Positions 35,461 through 47,500 of a stretch of DNA of 64,000 bases are shown here, in pieces. Numbering within the stretch: the stretch's first letter is position 1; every line of letters begins with the position of its first letter. The notes under the pieces are model-generated. The model worked only from the letters and a program-made list of their open reading frames with translations, searched no databases and was not told the DNA's origin. The translations under genes and the position numbers were made by a program. The DNA comes from Petrolisthes cinctipes (Eukaryota > Arthropoda > Malacostraca > Decapoda > Porcellanidae). The stretch spans positions 3,264,001 through 3,328,000 of the forward strand of contig JAWQEG010000259.1 of NCBI GenBank assembly GCA_033782935.1, written 5' to 3'.

Positions 35461-37745
35461 TCGACTTTTTGGCACCTAAAAGATCGATTTTTAGCATGTT
35501 TTTAGCCTATATTTTGAAAATATTCTAGCACTGTGTAGGCATGTACAGATTGCTTCTGGGACCCCAAAATATTGAATTTTCGGGTGTTTTGAGCCTGAAT
35601 TTGAGATATAAACGGGTACAGAAGATACATGCACATATTGACTTTGGGCACCAAAAATATCGATTTTCAGCATGTTTTGGGCCTGAATTTTGAAAATACT
35701 CTAACACGGAGTAGGCATGTACAGATCGCTTCTGGGACCCCAAAATATCGAATTTTCGGGTGTTTAGGGCCAGAATTTGAGATATAAACGGGTACAGAAG
35801 ATGCATGCACATATCGACTTTTGGGCACCTAAAAGATCGATTTTCAGTATGTTTTTGGCCTGTATTTTGAAAATACTCTAACACGGAGTAGGCATGTACA
35901 GATACCTTCTGGGACCTCTAAATATCAAATTTTCGGGTGTTTTGGGACTGAATTTGAGATATCGATTTTTTGGCACCTAAAAGATCGATTTTTAGCATGT
36001 TTTTAGCCTATATTTTGAAAATATTCTAGCACTGTGTAGGCATGTACAGATTGCTTCTGGGACCCCAAAATATTGAATTTTCGGGTGTTTTGAGCCTGAA
36101 TTTGAGATATAAACTGGTACAGAAGATACATGCACATATTGACTTTGGGCATCTAAAATATCGATTTTCAGCATGTTTTGGGCCTGTATTTTGAAAATAC
36201 TCTAACACTGAGTAGGCATGTACAGATTGCTTCTGGGACCCCAAAATATTGAATTTTCGGCTGTTTTGAGCCTGAATTTGAGATATAAACGGGTACTGAA
36301 GATGCATGCACATATCGACTTTTGTGCACCTAAAAGATCGATTTTCAGTATGTTTTGAGCATGTATTTTGAAAATACTCTAACACGGAGTAGGCATGTAC
36401 AGATCGCTTTTGGGACCCCTAAATATCGAATTTTCGGGTGTTTTGGGACTGAATTTGAGATATCGACTTTTTGGCACCTAAAAGATCGATTTTTAGCATG
36501 TTTTTAGCCTATATTTTGAAAATATTCTAGCACTGTGTAGGCATGTACAGATTGCTTCTGGGACCCCAAAATATTGAATTTTCGGGTGTTTTGAGCCTGA
36601 ATTTGAGATATAAACGGGTACAGAAGATACATGCACATATTGACTTTGGGCACCAAAAATATCGATTTTCAGCATGTTTTGGGCCTGAATTTTGAAAATA
36701 CTCTAACACGGAGGTGGCATGTACAGATCGCTTCTGGGACCCCTAAATATCGAATTTTAGGGTGTTTTGGCACTGAATTTGAGATATCGACTTTTTGGCA
36801 CCTAAAAGATCGATTTTTAGCATGTTTTTAGCCTATATTTTGAAAATATTCTAGCACTGAGTAGGCATGTACAGATTGCTTCTGGGACCCCAAAATATTG
36901 AATTTTCGGGTGTTTTGAGCCTGAATTTGAGATATAAACGGGTACAGAAGATACATGCACATATTGACTTTGGGCACCAAAAATATCGATTTTCAGCATG
37001 TTTTGGGCCTGAATTTTGAAAATACTCTAACACGGAGTAGGCATGTACAGATCGCTTCTGGGACCCCAAAATATCGAATTTTCGGGTGTTTAGGGCCAGA
37101 ATTTGAGATATAAACGGGTACAAAAGATGCATGCACATATCGACTTTTGGGCACCTAAAAGATCGATTTTCAGTATGTTTTTGGCCTGTATTTTGAAAAT
37201 ACTCTAACACGGAGTAGGCATGTACAGATACCTTCTGGGACCTCTAAATATCGAATTTTCGGGTGTTTTGGGACTGAATTTGAGATATCGATTTTTTGGC
37301 ACCTAAAATGTCGATTTTTAGCATGTTTTTAGCCTATATTTTGAAAATATTCTAGCACTGTGTAGGCATGTACAGATTGCTTCTGGGACCCCAAAATATT
37401 GAATTTTCGGGTGTTTTGAGCCTGAATTTGAGATATAAACGGGTACAGAAGATACATGCACATATTGACTTTTGGCATGTAAAATATCGATTTTCAGCAT
37501 GTTTTGGGCCTGTATTTTGAAAATACTCTAACACTGAGTAGGCATGTACAGATTGCTTCTGGGACCCCAAAATATAGAATTTTCGGGTGTTTTGAGCCTG
37601 AATTTGAGATATAAACGGGTACTGAAGATGCATGCACATATCGACTTTTGTGCACCTAAAAGATCGATTTTCAGTATGTTTTGAGCATGTATTTTGAAAA
37701 TACTCTAACACGGAGTAGGCATGTACAGATCGCTTCTGGGACCCC
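35250..37745. repeat. 2505-bp tandem duplication, left copy (spans the 8301-bp junction)
   Basis: This block matches about 37755-40250 at an offset of 2505 bp, which is five trimers in length. It contains the join of the 8301-bp duplication near 36700. Shared variants are atcgtctttt, aactggtaca, ttttcggctgtt, aattttaggg and atatagaatt. One difference seen is cggaggtggcat at about 36711 against cggagtaggcat in the other copy. Confidence 0.88.
36518..36841. repeat. 324-bp B-A dimer (C monomer missing)
   Basis: Landmarks at 36518, 36694 and 36842 give 176 and 148 bp. B is followed directly by A1 without the 177-bp C monomer. This is the junction of the 8301-bp duplication, placed inside the shared gaaaatactctaacac block. 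Confidence 0.88.
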
Positions 37746-37770
37746 TAAATATTGAATTTTCGGGTGTTTT
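37725..37770. repeat. Chimeric monomer A1/C2 at the 2505-bp duplication join
   Basis: The sequence gacccctaaatattgaattt starts as A1 (acccctaaat) and continues as C2 (attgaatttt, gttttgagcctg, gtactgaag). No ordinary A or C monomer has this combination. It marks the crossover that produced the 2505-bp tandem copy to within about 10 bp. Confidence 0.85.
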
Positions 37771-40250
37771 GAGCCTGAATTTGAGATATAAACGGGTACT
37801 GAAGATGCATGCACATATCGTCTTTTGTGCACCTAAAAGATCAATTTTCAGTATGTTTTGAGCATGTATTTTGAAAATACTCTAACACGGAGTAGGCATG
37901 TACAGATCGCTTCTGGGACCCCTAAATATCGAATTTTCGGGTGTTTTGGGACTGAATTTGAGATATCGACTTTTTGGCACCTAAAAGATCGATTTTTAGC
38001 ATGTTTTTAGCCTATATTTTGAAAATATTCTAGCACTGTGTAGGCATGTACAGATTGCTTCTGGGACCCCAAAATATTGAATTTTCGGGTGTTTTGAGCC
38101 TGAATTTGAGATATAAACGGGTACAGAAGATACATGCACATATTGACTTTGGGCACCAAAAATATCGATTTTCAGCATGTTTTGGGCCTGAATTTTGAAA
38201 ATACTCTAACACGGAGTAGGCATGTACAGATCGCTTCTGGGACCCCAAAATATCGAATTTTCGGGTGTTTAGGGCCAGAATTTGAGATATAAACGGGTAC
38301 AGAAGATGCATGCACATATCGACTTTTGGGCACCTAAAAGATCGATTTTCAGTATGTTTTTGGCCTGTATTTTGAAAATACTCTAACACGGAGTAGGCAT
38401 GTACAGATACCTTCTGGGACCTCTAAATATCAAATTTTCGGGTGTTTTGGGACTGAATTTGAGATATCGATTTTTTGGCACCTAAAAGATCGATTTTTAG
38501 CATGTTTTTAGCCTATATTTTGAAAATATTCTAGCACTGTGTAGGCATGTACAGATTGCTTCTGGGACCCCAAAATATTGAATTTTCGGGTGTTTTGAGC
38601 CTGAATTTGAGATATAAACTGGTACAGAAGATACATGCACATATTGACTTTGGGCATCTAAAATATCGATTTTCAGCATGTTTTGGGCCTGTATTTTGAA
38701 AATACTCTAACACTGAGTAGGCATGTACAGATTGCTTCTGGGACCCCAAAATATTGAATTTTCGGCTGTTTTGAGCCTGAATTTGAGATATAAACGGGTA
38801 CTGAAGATGCATGCACATATCGACTTTTGTGCACCTAAAAGATCGATTTTCAGTATGTTTTGAGCATGTATTTTGAAAATACTCTAACACGGAGTAGGCA
38901 TGTACAGATCGCTTTTGGGACCCCTAAATATCGAATTTTCGGGTGTTTTGGGACTGAATTTGAGATATCGACTTTTTGGCACCTAAAAGATCGATTTTTA
39001 GCATGTTTTTAGCCTATATTTTGAAAATATTCTAGCACTGTGTAGGCATGTACAGATTGCTTCTGGGACCCCAAAATATTGAATTTTCGGGTGTTTTGAG
39101 CCTGAATTTGAGATATAAACGGGTACAGAAGATACATGCACATATTGACTTTGGGCACCAAAAATATCGATTTTCAGCATGTTTTGGGCCTGAATTTTGA
39201 AAATACTCTAACACGGAGTAGGCATGTACAGATCGCTTCTGGGACCCCTAAATATCGAATTTTAGGGTGTTTTGGCACTGAATTTGAGATATCGACTTTT
39301 TGGCACCTAAAAGATCGATTTTTAGCATGTTTTTAGCCTATATTTTGAAAATATTCTAGCACTGAGTAGGCATGTACAGATTGCTTCTGGGACCCCAAAA
39401 TATTGAATTTTCGGGTGTTTTGAGCCTGAATTTGAGATATAAACGGGTACAGAAGATACATGCACATATTGACTTTGGGCACCAAAAATATCGATTTTCA
39501 GCATGTTTTGGGCCTGAATTTTGAAAATACTCTAACACGGAGTAGGCATGTACAGATCGCTTCTGGGACCCCAAAATATCGAATTTTCGGGTGTTTAGGG
39601 CCAGAATTTGAGATATAAACGGGTACAAAAGATGCATGCACATATCGACTTTTGGGCACCTAAAAGATCGATTTTCAGTATGTTTTTGGCCTGTATTTTG
39701 AAAATACTCTAACACGGAGTAGGCATGTACAGATACCTTCTGGGACCTCTAAATATCGAATTTTCGGGTGTTTTGGGACTGAATTTGAGATATCGATTTT
39801 TTGGCACCTAAAATGTCGATTTTTAGCATGTTTTTAGCCTATATTTTGAAAATATTCTAGCACTGTGTAGGCATGTACAGATTGCTTCTGGGACCCCAAA
39901 ATATTGAATTTTCGGGTGTTTTGAGCCTGAATTTGAGATATAAACGGGTACAGAAGATACATGCACATATTGACTTTTGGCATGTAAAATATCGATTTTC
40001 AGCATGTTTTGGGCCTGTATTTTGAAAATACTCTAACACTGAGTAGGCATGTACAGATTGCTTCTGGGACCCCAAAATATAGAATTTTCGGGTGTTTTGA
40101 GCCTGAATTTGAGATATAAACGGGTACTGAAGATGCATGCACATATCGACTTTTGTGCACCTAAAAGATCGATTTTCAGTATGTTTTGAGCATGTATTTT
40201 GAAAATACTCTAACACGGAGTAGGCATGTACAGATCGCTTCTGGGACCCC
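37755..40250. repeat. 2505-bp tandem duplication, right copy
   Basis: This copy repeats 35250-37745 including the 8301-bp junction and the trimer that lacks a C monomer. That order of events (8301-bp duplication first, 2505-bp second) is required because the second unit carries the first junction. Confidence 0.88.
39023..39346. repeat. 324-bp B-A dimer, duplicated copy
   Basis: Landmarks at 39023, 39199 and 39347 give 176 and 148 bp. It is the copy of 36518-36841 at an offset of 2505 bp, without the cggaggtggcat variant. Confidence 0.88.
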
Positions 40251-43200
40251 TAAATATCGAATTTTCGGGTGTTTTGGGACTGAATTTGAGATATCGACTT
40301 TTTGGCACCTAAAAGATCGATTTTTAGCATGTTTTTAGCCTATATTTTGAAAATATTCTAGCACTGAGTAGGCATGTACAGATTGCTTCTGGGACCCCAA
40401 AATATTGAATTTTCGGGTGTTTTGAGCCTGAATTTGAGATATAAACGGGTACAGAAGATACATGCACATATTGACTTTGGGCACCAAAAATATCGATTTT
40501 CAGCATGTTTTGGGCCTGAATTTTGAAAATACTCTAACACGGAGTAGGCATGTACAGATCGCTTCTGTGACCCCAAAATATCGAATTCTCGGGTGTTTAG
40601 GGCCAAAATTTGAGATATAAACGGGTACAGAAGATGCATGCACATATCGACTTTTGGGCACCTAAAAGATCGATTTTCAGTATGTTTTTGGTCTGTATTT
40701 TGAAAATACTCTAACACGGAGTAGGCATGTACAGGTACCTTCTGGGACCTCTAAATATCGAATTTTCGGGTGTTATGGGACTGAATTTGAGATATCGATT
40801 TTTTGGCACCTAAAATGTCGATTTTTAGCATGTTTTTAGCCTATATTTTGAAAATATTCTAGCATTGTGTAGGCATGTACAGATTGCTTCTGGGACCCCT
40901 AAATATTGAATTTTCGGGTGTTTTGAGCCTGAATTTGAGATATAAACGGGTACAGAAGATACATGCACATATTGACTTTGGGCATCTAAAATATCGATTT
41001 TCAGCATGTTTTAGGCCTGTATTTTGAAAATACTCTAACACTGAGTAGGCATGTACAGATTGCTTCTGGGACCCCAAAATATTGAATTTTCGGGTGTTCT
41101 GAGGCCTGAATTTGAGATATAAACGGGTACTGAAGATGCATGCACATATCGACTTTTGTGCACCTAAAAGATCGATTTTCAGTATGTTTTGAGCATGTAT
41201 TTTGAAAATACTCTAACACGGAGTAGGCATGTACAGATCGCTTTTGGGACCCCTAAATATCGAATTTTCGGGTGTTTTGGGACTGAATTTGAGATATCGA
41301 CTTTTTGGCACCTAAAGGATCGATTTTTAGCATGTTTTTAGCCTATATTTTGAAAATATTCTAGCACTGTACAGATTGCTTCTGGGACCCCAAAATATTG
41401 AATTTTCAGGTGTTTTGAGCCTGAATTTGAGATATAAACGGGTACAGAAGATACATGCACATATTGACTTTGGGCACCAAAAATATCGATTTTCAGCATG
41501 TTTTGGGCCTGAATTTTGAAAATACTCTAACACGGAGTAGGCATGTACAGATCGCTTCTGGGACCCCAAAATATCGAATTTTCGGGTGTTTAGGGCCAGA
41601 ATTTGAGATATAAACGGGTACAGAAGATGCATGCACATATCGACTTTTGGGCACCTAAAAGATCGATTTTCAGTATGTTTTTGGCCTGTATTTTGAAAAT
41701 ACTCTAACACGGAGTAGGCATGTACAGATACCTTCTGGGACCTCTAAATATCGAATTTTCGGGTGTTTTGGGACTGAATTTGAGATATCGATTTTTTGGC
41801 ACCTAAAATGTCGATTTTTAGCATGTTTTTTGCCTATATTTTGAAAATATTCTAGCACTGTGTAGGCATGTACAGATTGCTTCTGGGACCCCAAAATATT
41901 GAATTTTCGGGTGTTTTGAGCCTGAATTTGAGATATAAACGGGTACAGAAGATACATGCACATATTGACTTTGGGCATCTAAAATATCGATTTTCAGCAT
42001 GTTTTGGGCCTGTATTTTGAAAATACTCTAACACTGAGTAGGCATGTACAGATTGCTTCTGGAACCCCAAAATATTGAATTTTCGGGTGTTTTGAGCCTG
42101 AATTTGAGATATAAACGGGTACTGAAGATGCATGCACATATCGACTTTTGTGCACCTAAAAGATCGATTTTCAGTATGTTTTGAGCATGTATTTTGAAAA
42201 TACTCTAACACGGAGTAGGCATGTACAGATCGCTTTTGGGACCCCTAAATATCGAATTTTCGGGTGTTTTGGGACTGAATTTGATATATCGACTTTTTGG
42301 CACCTAAAAGATCGATTTTTAGCATGTTTTTAGCCTATATTTTGAAAATATTCTAGCACTGTACAGATTGCTTCTGGGACCCCAAAATATTGAATTTTCG
42401 GGTGTTTTGAGCCTGAATTTGAGATATAAACGGGTACAGAAGATACATACACATATTGACTTTGGGCACCAAAAATATCGATTTTCAGCATGTTTTGGGC
42501 CTGAATTTTGAAAATACTCTAACACGGAGTAGGCATGTACAGATCGCTTTTGGGACCCCAAAATATCGAATTTTCGGGTGTATAGGGCCAGAATTTGAGA
42601 TATAAACGGGTACAGAAGATGCATGCACATATCGACTTTTGGGCACCTAAAAGATCGATTTTCAGTATGTTTTTGGCCTGTATTTTGAAAATACTCTAAC
42701 ACGGAGTAAGCATGTACAGATACCTTCTGGGACCTCTAAATATCGAATTTTCGGGTGTTTTGGGACTGAATTTGAGATATCGATTTTTTGGCACCTTAAA
42801 TGTCGATTTTTAGCATGTTTTTAGCCTATATTTTGAAAATATTCTAACACTGTGTAGGTATGTACAGATTGCTTCTGGGACCCCAAAATATTGAATTTTC
42901 GGGTGTTTTGAGCCTGAATTTGAGATATAAACGGGTACAGAAGATACATGCACATATTGACTTTGGGCATGTAAAATATCGATTTTCAGCATGTTTTGGG
43001 CCTGTATTTTGAAAATACTCTAACACTGAGTAGGCATGTACAGATTGCTTCTGGGACCCCAAAATATTGAATTTTCGGGTGTTTTGAGCCTGAATTTGAG
43101 ATATAAACGGGTACTGAAGATGCATGCACATATCGACTTTTGTGCACCTAAAAGATCGATTTTCAGTATGTTTTGAGCATGTATTTTGAAAATACTCTAA

Positions 43201-46200
43201 CACGGAGTAGGCATGTACAGATCGCTTCTGGGACCCCTAAATATCGAATTTTCGGGTGTTTTGGCACTGAATTTGAGATATCGACTTTTTGGCACCTAAA
43301 AGATCGATTTTTAGCATGTTTTTAGCCTATATTTTGAAAATATTCTAGCACTGAGTAGGCATGTACAGATTGCTTCTGGGACCCCAAAATATTGAATTTT
43401 CGGGTGTTTTGAGCCTGAATTTGAGATATAAACGGGTACAGAAGATACATGCACATATTGACTTTGGGCGCCAAAAATATCGATTTTCAGCATGTTTTGG
43501 GCCTGAATTTTGAAAATACTCTAACACGGAGTAGGCATGTACAGATCGCTTCTGTGACCCCAAAATATCGAATTCTCGGGTGTTTAGGGCCAGAATTTGA
43601 GATATAAACGGGTACAGAAGATGCATGCACATATCGACTTTTGGGCACCTAAAAAATCGATTTTCAGTATGTTTTTGGTCTGTATTTTGAAAATACTCTA
43701 ACACGGAGTAGGCATGTACAGATACCTTCTGGGACCTCTAAATATCGAATTTTCGGGTGTTATGGGACTGAATTTGAGATATCGATTTTTTGGCACCTAA
43801 AATGTCGATTTTTAGCATGTTTTTAGCCTATATTTTGAAAATATTCTAGCACTGTGTAGGCATGTACAGATTGCTTCTGGGACCCCTAAATATTGAATTT
43901 TCGGGTGTTTTGAGCCTGAATTTGAGATATAAACGGGTACAGAAGATACATGCACATATTGACTTTGGGCATCTAAAATATCGATTTTCAGCATGTTTTA
44001 GGCCTGTATTTTGAAAATACTCTAACACTGAGTAGGCATGTACAGATTGCTTCTGGGACCCCAAAATATTGAATTTTCGGGTGTTTTGAGCCTGAATTTG
44101 AGATATAAACGGGTACTGAAGATGCATGCACATATCGACTTTTGTGCACCTAAAAGATCGATATTCAGTATGTTTTGAGCATGTATTTTGAAAATACTCT
44201 AACACGGAGTAGGCATGTACAGATCGCTTTTGGGACCCCTAAATATCGAATTTTCGGGTGTTTTGGGACTGAATTTGAGATATCGACTTTTTGGCACCTA
44301 AAGGATCGATTTTTAGCATGTTTTTAGCCTATATTTTGAAAATATTCTAGCACTGTACAGATTGCTTCTGGGACCCCAAAATATTGAATTTTCGGGTGTT
44401 TTGAGCCTGAATTTGAGATATAAACGGGTACAGAAGATACATGCACATATTGACTTTGGGCACCAAAAATATCGATTTTCAGCATGTTTTGGGCCTGAAT
44501 TTTGAAAATACTCTAACACGGAGTAGGCATGTACAGATCGCTTCTGGGACCCCAAAATATCGAATTTTCGGGTGTTTAGGGCCTGAATTTGAGATATAAA
44601 CGGGTACAGAAGATGCATGCACATATCGACTTTTGGGCACCTAAAAGATCGATTTTCAGTATGTTTTTGGCCTGTATTTTGAAAATACTCTAACACGGAG
44701 TAGGCATGTACAGATACCTTCTGGGACCTCTAAATATCGAATTTTCGGGTGTTTTGGGACTGAATTTGAGATATCGATTTTTTGGCACCTAAAATGTCGA
44801 TTTTTAGCATGTTTTTTGCCTATATTTTGAAAATATTCTAGCACTGTGTAGGCATGTACAGATTGCTTCTGGGACCCCAAAATATTGAATTTTCGGGTGT
44901 TTTGAGCCTGAATTTTAGATATAAACGGGTACAGAAGATACATGCACATATTGACTTTGGGCATCTAAAATATCGATTTTCAGCATGTTTTGGGCCTGTA
45001 TTTTGAAAATACTCTAACACTGAGTAGGCATGTACAGATTGCTTCTGGGACCCCAAAATATTGAATTTTCGGGTGTTTTGAGCCTGAATTTGAGATATAA
45101 ACGGGTACTGAAGATGCATGCACATATCGACTTTTGTGCACCTAAAAGATCGATTTTCAGTATGTTTTGAGCATGTATTTTGAAAATACTCTAACACGGA
45201 GTAGGCATGTACAGATCGCTTTTGGGACCCCTAAATATCGAATTTGCGGGTGTTTTGGGACTGAATTTGAGATATCGACTTTTTGGCACCTAAAAGATCG
45301 ATTTTTAGCATGTTTTTAGCCTATATTTTGAAAATATTCTAGCACTGTACAGATTGCTTCTGGGACCCCAAAATATTGAATTTTCGGGTGTTTTGAGCCT
45401 GAATTTGAGATATAAACGGGTACAGAAGATACATGCACATATTGACTTTGGGCACCAAAAATATCGATTTTCAGCATGTTTTGGGCCTGAATTTTGAAAA
45501 TACTCTAACACGGAGTAGGCATGTACAGATCGCTTTTGGGACCCCAAAATATCGAATTTTCGGGTGTATAGGGCCAGAATTTGAGATATAAACGGGTACA
45601 GAAGATGCATGCACATATCGACTTTTGGGCACCTAAAAGATCGATTTTCAGTATGTTTTTGGCCTGTATTTTGAAAATACTCTAACACGGAGTAGGCATG
45701 TACAGATACCTTCTGGGATCTCTAAATATCGAATTTTCGGGTGTTTTGGGACTGAATTTGAGATATCGATTTTTTGGCACCTAAAATGTCGATTTTTAGC
45801 ATGTTTTTAGCCTATATTTTGAAAATATTCTAGCACTGTGTAGGCATGTACAGATTGCTTCTGGGACCCCAAAATATTGAATTTTCGGGTGTTTTGATCC
45901 TGAATTTGAGATATAAACGGGTACAGAAGATACATGCACATATTGACTTTTGGCATGTAAAATATCGATTTTCAGCATGTTTTGGGCCTGTAATTTGAAA
46001 ATACTCTAACACTGAGTAGGCATGTACAGATTGCTTCTGGGACCCCAAAATATTGAATTTTCGGGTGTTTTGAGCCTGAATTTGAGATATAAACGGGTAC
46101 TGAAGATGCATGCACATATCGTCTTTTGTGCACCTAAAAGATCAATTTTCAGTATGTTTTGAGCATGTATTTTGAAAATACTCTAACACGGAGTAGGCAT

Positions 46201-47500
46201 GTACAGATCGCTTCTGGGACCCCTAAATATCGAATTTTCGGGTGTTTTGGGACTGAATTTGAGATATCGACTTTTTGGCACCTAAAAGATCGATTTTTAG
46301 CATGTTTTTAGCCTATATTTTGAAAATATTCTAGCACTGTGTAGGCATGTACAGATTGCTTCTGGGACCCCAAAATATTGAATTTTCGGGTGTTTTGAGC
46401 CTGAATTTGAGATATAAACGGGTACAGAAGATACATGCACATATTGACTTTGGGCACCAAAAATATCGATTTTCAGCATGTTTTGGGCCTGAATTTTGAA
46501 AATACTCTAACACGGAGTAGGCATGTACAGATCGCTTCTGGGACCCCAAAATATCGAATTTTCGGGTGTTTAGGGCCAGAATTTGAGATATAAACGGGTA
46601 CAGAAGATGCATGCACATATCGACTTTTGGGCACCTAAAAGATCGATTTTCAGTATGTTTTTGGCCTGTATTTTGAAAATACTCTAACACGGAGTAGGCA
46701 TGTACAGATACCTTCTGGGACCTCTAAATATCAAATTTTCGGGTGTTTTGGGACTGAATTTGAGATATCGATTTTTTGGCACCTAAAATGTCGATTTTTA
46801 GCATGTTTTTAGCCTATATTTTGAAAATATTCTAGCACTGTGTAGGCATGTACAGATTGCTTCTGGGACCCCAAAATATTGAATTTTCGGGTGTTTTGAG
46901 CCTGAATTTGAGATATAAACTGGTACAGAAGATACATGCACATATTGACTTTGGGCATCTAAAATATCGATTTTCAGCATGTTTTGGGCCTGTATTTTGA
47001 AAATACTCTAACACTGAGTAGGCATGTACAGATTGCTTCTGGGACCCCAAAATATTGAATTTTCGGCTGTTTTGAGCCTGAATTTGAGATATAAACGGGT
47101 ACTGAAGATGCATGCACATATCGACTTTTGTGCACCTAAAAGATCGATTTTCAGTATGTTTTGAGCATGTATTTTGAAAATACTCTAACACGGAGTAGGC
47201 ATGTACAGATCGCTTTTGGGACCCCTAAATATCGAATTTTCGGGTGTTTTGGGACTGAATTTGAGATATCGACTTTTTGGCACCTAAAAGATCGATTTTT
47301 AGCATGTTTTTAGCCTATATTTTGAAAATATTCTAGCACTGTGTAGGCATGTACAGATTGCTTCTGGGACCCCAAAATATTGAATTTTCGGGTGTTTTGA
47401 GCCTGAATTTGAGATATAAACGGGTACAGAAGATATATGCACATATTGACTTTGGGCACCAAAAATATCGATTTTCAGCATGTTTTGGGCCTGAATTTTG
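40250..47500. repeat. 8301-bp tandem duplication, remainder of copy 2
   Basis: This stretch matches about 29450-36700 at an offset of 10806 bp (8301 plus 2505). Few differences were seen, for example agatatatgc near 47433 against agatacatgc, atattcagt near 44161 against attttcagt, and gaattttagat near 44910 against gaatttgagat. It ends near 47500, where the C1 monomer missing at 36694 is present. Confidence 0.88.

Larger units (their letters stand above)
28400..36700. repeat. 8301-bp tandem duplication, copy 1
   Basis: Sequence from about 28400 recurs from about 36700 at an offset of 8301 bp (for example the aattttaggg variant at 28454/36757 and atatagaatt at 29275/37576). The match breaks at about 37745 and resumes after the inserted 2505-bp copy, with a total offset of 10806 bp, up to about 47500. 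Private variants at that offset include gttctgaggcctg (30290/41096), gaattctcggg (32764/43570) and atcgtctttt (35314/46120). Confidence 0.88.
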
